Source of the DNA: Chara braunii
Lineage: Eukaryota > Streptophyta > Charophyceae > Charales > Characeae
Assembly: GCA_003427395.1 (NCBI GenBank)
Contig: BFEA01000164.1
Coordinates: forward strand, 2,456,197-2,515,547
Length of the DNA: 59,351 bases
Direction: 5' to 3'
Within the stretch, counting starts at the first letter, position 1. Each line of letters starts with the position of its first letter. A program made the translations under genes and the position numbers. Below are positions 36,853 through 45,959 of this stretch, in pieces. The notes below the pieces were generated by a model. It was not told where the DNA came from, ran no database searches, and saw only the letters and a program-made list of their open reading frames with translations.

Positions 36853-38598
36853 AACATAAAACTTATCCTGCAAATCACCCGAAACTTCTGAAATGACCCG
36901 AAGTGCCTTCAGGCCATTTCAGTGGTTTCAAACCACTTCAGAATCTTTCATTCTGAAATTTCAAGTGATCGCTAAACGCGAGTGGTCTTTGTCCCCCTAG
37001 TTCTCTTACTCGATCGTATGTTCGCACGCGCGCTACTTTTTTCTCACATGTGAGTTTTGTCGTCTCCCACATCTTCAACCTTGTTTCCAACGTCTACTTC
37101 AACGATCTCTCTATTTACTTTTTGTTTCATAACGCACCTGACCAACCTCTCGTCGACATTCATGCGGCCTCTTGGTTACTTTGGCGGGCTTGACATCAGG
37201 CGTAGTGACGATCCCGAATGCCCGAGTAACCTTAATGAGCACATCAATCACGATCGCAATGGGGACGACCGCCACAGGGAGAGGGTCAGTACGATCATGA
37301 CGGATGAAGGTTACTAGAAAGAAGACAGAGCCCAATTGAAATAGTGACGAATGCGAGGGGGAACATCACGCACGATGAGCATGAGGGACCGAACACTCAT
37401 GATGTAACATGAGGATCATCTTCACGATGGCGAATGCTATGGACTGCCTCGATCCTAATACTGGCATGCGAGGTTATAAGCGTTCCTCACTTACTCATAA
37501 AATGGGCCAAAAGAGAATGGATCTTCCCCTAGATTTGGGAAAATTCATTGCTACTTGTTTTACTTGATGAAAAGGAAAAAAAAGTGCAGCCTCTAACCTT
37601 GATAACGCCCAATCCGCCGCTCAAATTCAAAATCTTGCGCGACCATCTGATTAGGACTGCCTCAAAACCTACGATTAGCATCTTCTCCTGCCTATTTTTC
37701 ACTGAGAAATGAGTAAGACACACCATCTTCCTCCTTCGACATCTCCGCGCGGCCGTTCTTCTCCATTAACTCCTTCTCCACTAGTCTGACTCCAAAATTG
37801 CCCTCACTATCACGTTCGCCCTGCTGTAAAACCCCGGATTCGGCTCTTAGTTTGTAGAAATCCATTAGGATTTGAGGGCGCTATGTTCTTTCCGCCTTGT
37901 CACCCCCTCTTCTTTTTTATCACCATTTTCGTCACCTGTTTCGAATGCATCTAGCGAGAGCAAAATCCAGCTGCACTCTCCCTGCTTCCACTTTCCCTGC
38001 CCCTTTTCTTCTTGTGTGTGCCTTTCTCTCTCCTGTCTTTGTGAGAGATGGTTAACAGGTGCATATGTTTTCAGGTCTCCTTTCAGGTAGTTCAGCCCCT
38101 TTACGTTACTATACTTTCGGATTGTGTATGGATCTATGCATGGGGTTGTCGGAAACCGCCTTCAGGCAGGTCAGCCACTTCAAGTTGATACATTGCAAAT
38201 GGTGGGATGGGGGCACTGAAACCCCTTTCGGAAGCTTCAGCCACTTGAGCGGTTTCAGGTCCCCACCTGAAATTCCTGAAATGACATTAAGTGGTTGAAG
38301 CTTCTGAAAGGGGTTTCAAGTACCCCCATCCAGCCATTTGGATGGGGGTACCTGAAACCCCGTTCAGAAGCGTCAGCCACTTCAGCGGTTTCAGGTCCCC
38401 ACCTGAAATTCCTGAAATGTCCTGAAGTGGCTGAAGCTCTTGAAAGGGGTTTTAGGTACCCCAATCCAACCATTTGGATGGGGGTACCTAAAATCCCATT
38501 CTGAAGGTTCAGCGACTTCAGTGGTTTCAGGTCCCCACCTGAAATTCCTGCAATGACCAAAAGGGGCTGGAAAAACAGGCAAAAAAAAAAACAAAAAA
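36853..38598 (+). repeat. Satellite unit 17, short form with extra module
   Basis: The internal ATG is ATA (TTTCATAACGCACC), and the remaining frame is open to about 37,317. The tail has two full inverted-repeat modules plus a half module, against one and a half in unit 16. Confidence 0.85.
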
Positions 38599-39920
38599 AC
38601 ATAAAACTTGTCCTACAAATCAGCCGAAACTTGTGAAATGACCTGAAGTGTCTTCAGGCCATTTCAGCGGTTTCAGACCACTTTTGAATCTTTCTTTCTG
38701 AAATTTCAGTTGGTCGCTAAACGCCAGTGGTCTTTGTCCCCCTAGTTCTCTTGCTTGATCGTATGTTCGCAAGCGCGCTACTCTTTCCTCACATGTGCGT
38801 TTTCTCGTCTCCCACATCTTTTACTTTGTTCCTAGCTTCTACTTTAACGATCTCTTTGTTTACTTCTTCTTTCATGGCACACCTGACCAACCTCTCGTCC
38901 ACGTTCATGCGGCCTCTTGGTTACTTAAGCGGGCCCAAAATTAGGCGTAGTGAAGATCCCGAACGCCCGAGCAACCTTAATGAGCACATCAATCACGATC
39001 ACAATGGGGACGACCGCCACAGGGAGACGGTCAGTACGATCATGACGGATGCAGGTTAGTAGAAAAAAGATAGAGCGCAGTTGAAATAGTGATGAATGCA
39101 AGTGGGCACATCGTGCACGATGAGCCTGAAGAACCGAACACTCATGATGTCAAATGAGGATCATCCCCACGATGGCGAATGCTATGGACTTCCTCGATCT
39201 AAATAGTGGCGCGCGCAATTATAACCGCTCCTCACTTAGCATTAAAATGGTGCAAAAGAGAATGGATCTTCCCCTAGATTTGGGAAGATTCATTTCTACT
39301 TATTTTACTTGATGAAAAGGAAAAAAAAGCGCAGCTTCTAACCTTGATAACGCCAAATCCGCTGCTCAAATTTAAAATCTGGCGCGACCATCTGATCAGG
39401 ACTGCCTCAAAACCTACGATTAGCATCTTCTCTTGCTCATTTTAACCGAGAAATGACCAAGACACACCATCTTCCTTCTCCCTTCTTCTTCCTCATTCGA
39501 CATCTCCGCGCGCCCCTCCTTCTCTACTAACTCCTACTCCACTAGTCTAACTCCAAAATTCCCCTCGCTATCACGTTGGCCCTTCTGTAAAACCCCGGAT
39601 TCCGCTCTTATTTTGCCGAAATCCATTAGGATTTAAAGGCGCTGTGTTCTTTCCACCTTGTCACCCCCTCTTCTTTTCCATGACCATTTTCGTTACCTGT
39701 TTCGAATGCATCTGGTGCGAGCGAAGTCCAGCTGCACTCTCCCTGCTTCCACTTTCGTTGCCCCTTTTCTTCTTCTGTGTGCCTTCCTCTCTCCTGTCTT
39801 TTTGAGCGATGGTTTACGCGTGCATATATTTTCAGGTCTCCTTCCAGGCAGTTCAACCACTTAAAGTTACTACACGTTTAGATTGTGTGTGGATCTATAC
39901 ATGGGGTTGTCGGAAACCGC
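38599..39920 (+). repeat. Satellite unit 18, truncated by the retrotransposon
   Basis: The conserved frame is open (38,763-39,059). The unit stops at CGGAAACCGC, where TGTAGGCGCG of the retrotransposon begins, so its palindromic tail is missing. This marks the insertion boundary. Confidence 0.85.
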
Positions 39921-40502
39921 TGTAGGCGCGAATACCCTTACAAGGGTATCCGTCCTGTTTTTTGCAAATGACAGAAAAATGGGTTTGGTCGGCATAAGTC
40001 GGGCGAGGTGCGACGGAGTCCAGGGCCTGTATCTGGGCGCGGAGTTTTAAGGCGCGCGTGTGATTTTTCTGGTTGAGGGAGCGGCCGGTCTAGTCGACCG
40101 ACCTGGGACGTGCTGCGGTTTTTGTTTGAGGGATGAAAGTCGTTCTTGGGTAGTGTGCGTGGCCGACGGTGGGATTGGCACGCCGCTAGGCACACGGGGT
40201 GGTGACGGCGCGGTCCAAGTAGGTCAGTGCGGGTACCTAATGTTGGCGGGCCGGTTGCAGGTGGGAAAGGAGGGCCTAGGCTGTTCTTCCCAGGCCTAGC
40301 CACGACGCGGCACCGCTTCACATTGAAGCTCGCTCTTCACTGTATCAGGCTTGGGCTTAGCCCTATTGGTTACGGTATGGAGGAAACCGAGGGGTTGAGG
40401 GCCCTACCGGGCTATCCCCCTCTGGTTTTGTTGAGCCAGCGCGGCGACGGGGCCGGTCCATAGGACCGATGGGACTTTACCCCCGCACCCTGTTTAAGGA
40501 TC
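39921..40502 (+). repeat. 5' LTR, part matched by the 3' copy
   Basis: Aligns with 58,680-59,351. Both start with TG and share a terminal hairpin, ATACCCTT/AAGGGTAT (39,932-39,949). The 5' copy is about 90 bp shorter, mainly because ~66 bp are missing near 40,378, where GGTATGGAGG replaces a longer GGTATTGG...TATGGAGG stretch. Confidence 0.85.
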
Positions 40503-41053
40503 TCTGTTTATGCTACCTTATTTTATACTTGCCTTTCGTTATTATATTTCACGGTCCTGCTTTGGTCCGGGGGGGGAGGGCGGTGTCGTGGCTGGCCGCC
40601 CAGATTTGGAAGGGCCGCGGGAAAAAGGGGGGGGGGGAGTTAGCTGTGGTTAAGTCCTTCGGGACACCCGTTAAAATTGGAATGATACAGAAAAGATAAG
40701 CACGGCTGCGTACAAAGGCGGCACGTATAAACCTGTCTCTTATACACATCTAGATGTGTATAAGAGACAGGGGCCGGTCCATAGGACCGATGGGACTTTA
40801 CCCCCGCACCCTGTTTAAGGATCTCTGTTTATGCTACCTTATTTTATACTTGCCTTTCGTTATTATATTTCACGGTCCTGCTTTGGTCCGGGGGGGGAGG
40901 GCGGTGCCGTGGCTGGCCGCCCAGATTTTGAAGGGCCGCGGGAAAAAGGGAGGGGGGGAGTTAGCCGTGGTTAAGTCCTTCGGGACACCCGTTAAAATTG
41001 GAATGATACAGAAAAGATAAGCACGGCTGCGTACAAAGGCGGCACGTATAAAC
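40450..41053 (+). repeat. 283-bp segment present twice around an adapter
   Basis: 40,450-40,732 and 40,771-41,053 are nearly identical (offset 321). At least three small differences are visible (GTGTCG/GTGCCG, GATTTGG/GATTTTG, AGCTGTGG/AGCCGTGG). The adapter between them shows that the duplication is an assembly product, probably combining reads from two copies of the element. Confidence 0.85.
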
Positions 41054-43656
41054 TGAAGTAAGCCCGTTGGCCGAACATTGTGTTTTTTTTTTTGTTCAGC
41101 ATTCACTACCGCCGGGCCGTGCAGTTTGGAGGAGCTGAGGTTGACGCCAACATCAGCTGACCAGGGCGTGGTAGGCAGCGGAGGACCGGAGGGGGTAGCA
41201 GCGAGAGAGGAGGGAACCCGGACGGGTTCTTCGTCGGGGTACGTCCAAAGGTCGGGGATGGCAGTGACGGAGCCGACAGAACCGACAGAGCAAAGCGAAT
41301 AGCGGAGCGAGTAGCAGATAGCTGGGCTGGTCGGGCAGCATGGGGCGGGGCAGTAGTGGAGGCGGACGGATTGGGACGTGAACCGTGCCAAGGTGCACGT
41401 GGAGGGGGGAAGACGGAGTGTGGCAGGTAAAGCAGGGCGGGGAGTACTAAGTCCGGATGGGCGATCCATCGGATTGGGTAGCGCTGAGTAACCTGCGGGC
41501 GGGGCGACGGCGCAAACGGGCATTCAGTGATGAGCCTGTGGGGCGATAAACAGGGAGTAAGAGGACGGCGGTCGGACCCGGACGGGGAATGGCGATAGGT
41601 GCATTCGAGGAATGAGGTGGAGGAGCTGGGCATTGTGCCAAGGAGGACCGGGAAGCGAGGCACGAAGAGCAGGGAAGGGCGGTGCGGAGAAGAAGAAACG
41701 GGCGACAGAGATAGCGAGCGCGGCAGCAAAAGGGGAAGTAAAAGTGGCGGATGAACCCGGACAGGGAGCCGCGCCGGGTACGTGCAAAGAGGGGCATGGC
41801 TAAATATGGAGATGGTGGGGCAAAAATTCTCTGTTGTGCTCGATTTTTATTAGAATCGAGTGGTTGAAAGGGCCATGTGGGGGGTTTCGATCATGGTGAA
41901 CGCAATGACGCGGTTGGTTTTGGCCGTAAATTAGTGGTTTGGTCAGGATGGGTGTTAGAGGGTGCGCGGAAATTTCGGGAGCTGGCTATGGTGGGAAGGA
42001 AGGGGTGGACTTCGTCTGTTGGTAGAGAAAAATGAGTAAGGGGGGGGTGGTATAGAGGTTATTACAGGGGGCGACCATGAGGTTACTGTTAGATCAGGTA
42101 GTAGTTGGTAGAGTTAGAAGGATAGTAAGAAAGAGGCCGCGCGGGTATGCCGACCCGATGATCATGACGGAGCGAAAGACTGTTCCCTCGCGATCCCTGA
42201 TGGAATCGGACGAATCGAGGGTCGAGACTAGGGTTTCGAGGTCTTGCAAGGAGGATGGGCGCGGCAGATCCTTAGTTTGAGGGGTGGATTGGGCGATATG
42301 GCGGGCTAAGGCTGCGTCCGGACGGGGGGAATTTTGGAGGTAGTGGCGAATATGCCCGTAATCGAGCGCTAAATTCATTCTGGGTTTGTGCAGTCAGTTC
42401 GGTCGGGGTAGTGAGGGGGCAGACCGTGGAACTGAGGTGCCCACTTCCGAAGGCCTGAAGAGAGTGAACGAGATAGAAAGAGGAAACGTACCTGTAGAAT
42501 TGTGATGATAGTTTGGGAGGAACTTAGTGAGAAGAAGGTTAGAGGGGAGACTTAATACGCGAAGGGTGGTGGGAAGCATTAAAAGAATCTGACCGCGGAG
42601 CCGCGCCAGGAACAGTCGGAATAGGAGAAGGCATATCCCACTCGACAGCGAATAAGATCTGCCCGGGGAAGGATTTTTGGTTTTCTGAGTAATGAGCAAA
42701 GGGGTGGGGCGACTTTCTTTTTTTTTAGCATCATTGGTCTTTCTCCCCGCTCATAGCTAGTTGTCCCGTTGTTTTGATATCGCCCTCCGCCTGTGGGTGG
42801 TCGGACTCATTTCGATGCGCCTGGCCATACTCTACCCAAAGGTTTGACCAAGGCGGCAGCGGGGAGGCAGCGAGCAGACGGGCGAACTTGAGTGTCGTAC
42901 AGGTTAGAGAGGGAGAGAGAGAGAGAGCAAGGGAACGCTTACCTGGGCGGAGAGGAAAAAGCGGGACAGGGAAGCCGTCATCCACCGAATCCGGCACACC
43001 GAGATCAGGGGCTGCTCCGTTCAGGGTGCCTGTGCTGCTTGTGAGCGCTAGCAAAGGGAAGCCTGGGTGACTCCCGGGCTCAGCGGGTGACGGGAGCCAA
43101 CAGTCTGCAGAGTAAGGGACCTAACTATTACTTGAGAGCGGCGGTTACAGCAGCACAGGGCAGCGAAGGGGACCAACGGGGGGGGGGCATACAATACTCA
43201 AGCCCATTGGGCGAGGGTGCAGCGGTCGATTAGGAGGGGCGGAGAAGCTGCGGCTTACCTGCAGGAGAGACGAATGTGGCGGCTGACCGCAACTGTTTCC
43301 ATCCGCGTGTGTGAGTTGTTGGGGCGCGTCGCAAACGGGTACCGGGCCGTAACTACTGCTGCTACGGCTCGACACGAACTGCTGCTGTTTGCCGCTGGTT
43401 GCTGCATACCGTGCATCAGCTGCTGAAGTATTGTTGACTGGGCGTGGACGACTGTTGTTGACTGACGTACATTGCTGCATACAGTTGCGGGCTGATACGG
43501 GCCGTCGTGCAACAGGGATTCGTGCTGAAGGGAGGGGCTGAGTCTTAGGGGGGGGGTGATTAGACCAGGCGAGCAAGGGGTTAGCGCAGCTGTTGAGGGG
43601 CCATTAGAAGTTTGACTTCAGCGGGTTGACCCAGAAAAGTCGATCAAGCTGTTACT
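40503..43656 (+). other. Remainder of the 5' LTR / U5 region, no gene recognised
   Basis: G-rich on the plus strand, with short GA runs near 42,910. If the primer-binding-site candidate at 43,660 is right, the LTR is about 3.7 kb. Long minus-strand frames (40,870-41,729) are Pro/Ser/Arg-rich, overlap each other and resemble no known protein. Confidence 0.45.
40733..40770. other. Nextera mate-pair junction adapter (artifact)
   Basis: CTGTCTCTTATACACATCT followed by its exact reverse complement. This is the known Tn5 mosaic-end junction adapter made by Nextera mate-pair circularisation, not genomic sequence. Frames reading into it give the familiar artificial peptide MCIRDR. Confidence 0.98.
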
Positions 43657-43659
43657 TTT

Positions 43660-43677
43660 TGGCTGCCATTGTGGGGC
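43660..43677 (+). promoter_or_regulatory. Candidate primer-binding site
   Basis: TGGCTGCCATTGTGGGG, preceded by a T-run, resembles the tRNA-Asp-type site TGGCGCCGTTGCCGGGG used by many plant Ty3/gypsy elements, with a few differences. No tRNA-iMet-type site was found. The LTR would end just upstream, but no clear terminal CA is visible. Confidence 0.3.
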
Positions 43678-44192
43678 CCTCCGGCGATTAAAGGCATCAA
43701 GGTCGTCTCCCGCGAGTCTGAGTGCACCTCTCTTGTATCTGACAGTCTCAAACTATCTGCTTCTGCCCTTCTTACCCTAAGTCTGGTCTATTGGCTCTGA
43801 GAGGAAGGCGCCAGGCGGGATTGCAACCCGTAGGTCCGCATCAAGACTCTGTGGGGAGTGATCCCACCGATTGCGGGAACTCTGTCGGAGCCTAGGCGAG
43901 GCTCTAGAGGCAGGGAACTGAAAGGTGACATTTGGCTTCCCCCCCTTATGTACCCTGTTATAGCCCATAGTTGTACTCCTCTCTATGTGTTGACTGAGTA
44001 TACTGTGTGCACCCCTACGTTGACTTTCAGTTGACTTTCACGAACTGAATCAGACTAAATAAAGGAATGTGTGTGCAATCGCAGTTTCAGCTTGTTGATT
44101 GNCTGAACGCAGATTGTGGACACAAAGGGGGGTGCATCTGGGGAGAAGGTGGGTGGAAGGTGGTCTTGCGTGAGCATGAATGGGNCCTGTGG

Positions 44193-44228
44193 GGTCAGAC
44201 CAGTTCCATAAGATTGGACGGTCTGACC
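44193..44228 (+). ncRNA. Array hairpin 1
   Basis: Perfect 9-bp lower stem GGTCAGACC/GGTCTGACC (44,193-44,201 with 44,220-44,228); apical TCCA/TGGA; loop TAAGAT. Confidence 0.75.
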
Positions 44229-44256
44229 GCTTTGTTCATTTTTGAATTGCATGAAG

Positions 44257-44292
44257 GGTCAGACCAGCTCCATAAGATTGGACGGCCTGACC
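44257..44292 (+). ncRNA. Array hairpin 2
   Basis: GGTCAGACC/GGCCTGACC with one A-C mismatch; apical TCCA/TGGA. Its right flank (CATTTTTGAATTGC) is shared with hairpin 1, so the pair is a recent ~64-bp tandem duplication. Confidence 0.75.
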
Positions 44293-44320
44293 GCTGTATT
44301 CATTTTTGAATTGCCTGGAG

Positions 44321-44356
44321 AGTCAAACAAGTTNCATAAGATTGNACGGTCTGACT
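44321..44356 (+). ncRNA. Array hairpin 3, with paired ambiguous bases
   Basis: AGTCAAAC pairs with GTCTGACT except for one mismatch. The two Ns at 44,334 and 44,345 face each other in the apical stem. Confidence 0.65.
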
Positions 44357-44396
44357 GCTNTGAATTGCNGGGTTTGANTGTGGTTGACTTTTCAGG

Positions 44397-44434
44397 GGCC
44401 AAACCTGTACCATAAGATTGAAGGGTTTGTTGCC
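44397..44434 (+). ncRNA. Array hairpin 4
   Basis: A new stem sequence: CAAACC/GGTTTG, extended by GGC/GCC outside it. The apical stem is weakened (CCA/TGA), but the TAAGAT loop is kept. Confidence 0.65.
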
Positions 44435-44478
44435 ATGTTTGATTGGGGTTTGTTTTGTTTCTTTTAATCGAAGGGGAT

Positions 44479-44509
44479 CTGAGCAAGTCCATAAGATTGG
44501 ACGGCTCAG
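44479..44509 (+). ncRNA. Array hairpin 5
   Basis: CTGAGC/GCTCAG lower stem and a 5-bp apical stem GTCCA/TGGAC. Confidence 0.7.
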
Positions 44510-44555
44510 CCCCCCCCCCTTTGTTTTATTCTGAGGGGATAATCCTTGCTGAGGG

Positions 44556-44586
44556 CAAGGCATGTCCATAAGATTGGACGGTCTTG
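44556..44586 (+). ncRNA. Array hairpin 6
   Basis: CAAG/CTTG plus a further C-G pair; apical GTCCA/TGGAC. Confidence 0.6.
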
Positions 44587-44636
44587 GACTCATGCTATAC
44601 ACAGTTGGGTTAGAGAGAAATGAACTTGGCAGAGGA

Positions 44637-44668
44637 CCAGACCAGTTTCATAAGATTGGACGGTCTAG
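44637..44668 (+). ncRNA. Array hairpin 7
   Basis: CCAGACC/GGTCTAG with one mismatch; apical TTCA/TGGA with one G-T wobble. Confidence 0.65.
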
Positions 44669-44745
44669 CCCAATGCCTCGCACATGCTGGAACCCAAAGG
44701 GTTAGAAATTGGCTATATTTTATACTATCTTATTTATGAACGAGC

Positions 44746-44785
44746 TAGTCACGCATGGGTTCCATAAGATTGGACGGCCTGGCTA
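44746..44785 (+). ncRNA. Array hairpin 8
   Basis: TAGTCACGC against GCCTGGCTA: most positions pair, with one wobble and one mismatch. Apical TCCA/TGGA. This is the weakest lower stem of the set, with a 5-nt left linker. Confidence 0.5.
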
Positions 44786-44840
44786 TAACTTATCATAAAA
44801 TGAAGACAGTATAATTAAGAGTATACTTGAAGGTAACCTT

Positions 44841-44887
44841 GGGCAGGCTGAGCCTTGTTCTAAGATGAACGGCTCAGTCTTATGCCC
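44841..44887 (+). ncRNA. Array hairpin 9
   Basis: Lower stem CTGAGCC/GGCTCAG, apical GTTC/GAAC, outer helix GGGCA/TGCCC. All three helices are perfect. Confidence 0.75.
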
Positions 44888-44943
44888 AGTTGTTGAACAC
44901 CAAGCTCAGATAAGTATATATAATTTGGATATTAAACAGTTCT

Positions 44944-44989
44944 GGGCGACTAAGCCTTGTTCTAAGATGAACGGCCTAGTCATACGCCC
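44944..44989 (+). ncRNA. Array hairpin 10
   Basis: Lower stem ACTAAGCC/GGCCTAGT (one mismatch), apical GTTC/GAAC, outer helix GGGCG/CGCCC. The A-T to G-C change in the outer helix relative to hairpin 9 is compensatory. Confidence 0.75.
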
Positions 44990-45041
44990 AAAAGGAGGAG
45001 AGAAGTAGTTGTGCAACATGTTCATGTATACTCATTGGCTG

Positions 45042-45077
45042 AGTCAGGCAAGTTCCATAAGATTGGACGGCCTCACT
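45042..45077 (+). ncRNA. Array hairpin 11
   Basis: AGTCAGGC/GCCTCACT with one mismatch; apical TCCA/TGGA; last member before the leader changes character. Confidence 0.7.
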
Positions 45078-45355
45078 TTATGCCCTATGTAAGTTGGGTA
45101 TAAGGGAATAAAGCATCGAGAGATTACAAACTATTGTTTACAAAGTTTGACTTCGGGAGGCGATAGTACTTACCTTTGTGGGTTGGCTTGCATTAGACTG
45201 AGTGAGGCTACTACTTGGGTTGAGTGTCAGATTGACAGGTAGTTGCTTTAGAGGCTCGCCTCGTGCTAGAGCGATAGGAGTTAGGTCAATTCCTGCATTT
45301 TCAAAGCTAAGTTTTTCACTTGGATCAATTTGCATTTTTCGTGGAATCTTTTGTT

Positions 45356-45690
45356 ATACTTGGCTTTGTATAAATTTTGGTAAGCTACTTTTCATACGGG
45401 AAGCGCTGCCGAAATTTCTACAAATCCAAGGAGTTGGCCAAATTTTGACTTGTCAAAGTTCAACCTGTCTAAAGTTCATGTATGGCTTAGCAAAAATTTG
45501 CAAAGTCTCCTTTTCTAGAGGGAGTGCTGCCCAAATTTTTGCTAATTCGGGAAGTTAGACAAAATTGGACTTTGGAAAGTCAAAGACTATTTCTGGGTTT
45601 ATGTTTGGGCTGATATAAATTCTGAAAAGACACTTTTCCTACGAGAAGCGCTGCTGAAATTTTTTGAATTTAGAGGAGTTAGATTATATT
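45356..45690 (+). repeat. Three diverged ~121-bp tandem copies in the leader
   Basis: Copies at about 45,356-45,480, 45,481-45,601 and 45,602-45,690 share CTTTTC, then GGGAAGCGCTGCC, AAATTT and GGAGTTGG-like words in the same order at ~121-124-bp spacing. They are non-coding on both strands. They may be a second structured or regulatory array of the leader. Confidence 0.65.
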
Positions 45691-45920
45691 CAGGCAGGTG
45701 GCGAAACTGGCGATCCACCCTGTATGGGGGAGATTCTGCCAAGGTCTACCCTTGCTTTGGTCACTGCTAAGGGTAAACTTAAGCTTAGTTGATTGGGTAG
45801 ATTTTGGAGTGAGGTCGTGATTACCCTCTCATGACTTATAAATTTAGCTTGGGGATTGGCCTGTCATGTGTTACAGGTCTTCTGGGTCGATTGATTCAGG
45901 ACTTGGATTAGATTCAGCTT

Positions 45921-45959
45921 GATCCTACCAGGATCACCTTCTGTTATCACTGATAACAG
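45921..45959 (+). repeat. Two adjacent short palindromes
   Basis: GATCCT/AGGATC (45,921-45,935) is followed five bases later by CTGTTATCA/TGATAACAG (45,941-45,959, 9-bp arms, one central base). Either could be an RNA hairpin or a dyad protein site. Confidence 0.6.

Larger units (their letters stand above)
44193..45077 (+). ncRNA. Array of eleven covarying hairpins with a UAAGAU loop
   Basis: Eleven stem-loops occur at spacings of 64-114 bp (UAAGAU loops start at 44,209, 44,273, 44,337, 44,413, 44,492, 44,569, 44,651, 44,765, 44,861, 44,963 and 45,058). Each has a hexaloop UAAGAU, an apical stem UCCA/UGGA or GUUC/GAAC, a 2-5-nt left linker, and a lower stem of 5-9 bp. The lower-stem sequence differs between copies but its two strands stay complementary. 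Two copies add an outer helix GGGCR/YGCCC. The array lies in the non-coding leader between the candidate primer-binding site and gag. Function is unknown; packaging, dimerisation, translation control and a protein-binding array are all possible. Confidence 0.75.

Noticed and set aside
40754-41020. Frame starting MCIRDR
   Set aside because: The start lies in the Nextera adapter; this peptide is a known sequencing artifact.
40870-41729. Overlapping minus-strand frames of more than 200 codons
   Set aside because: They are Pro/Ser/Arg-rich translations of a G-rich strand, overlap each other in different frames, and match no family I know. One runs through the false duplication.
44193-45077. CRISPR-like array
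   Set aside because: Repeats are hairpins with variable stems and a constant loop, spacing is irregular, and the setting is a eukaryotic retrotransposon.
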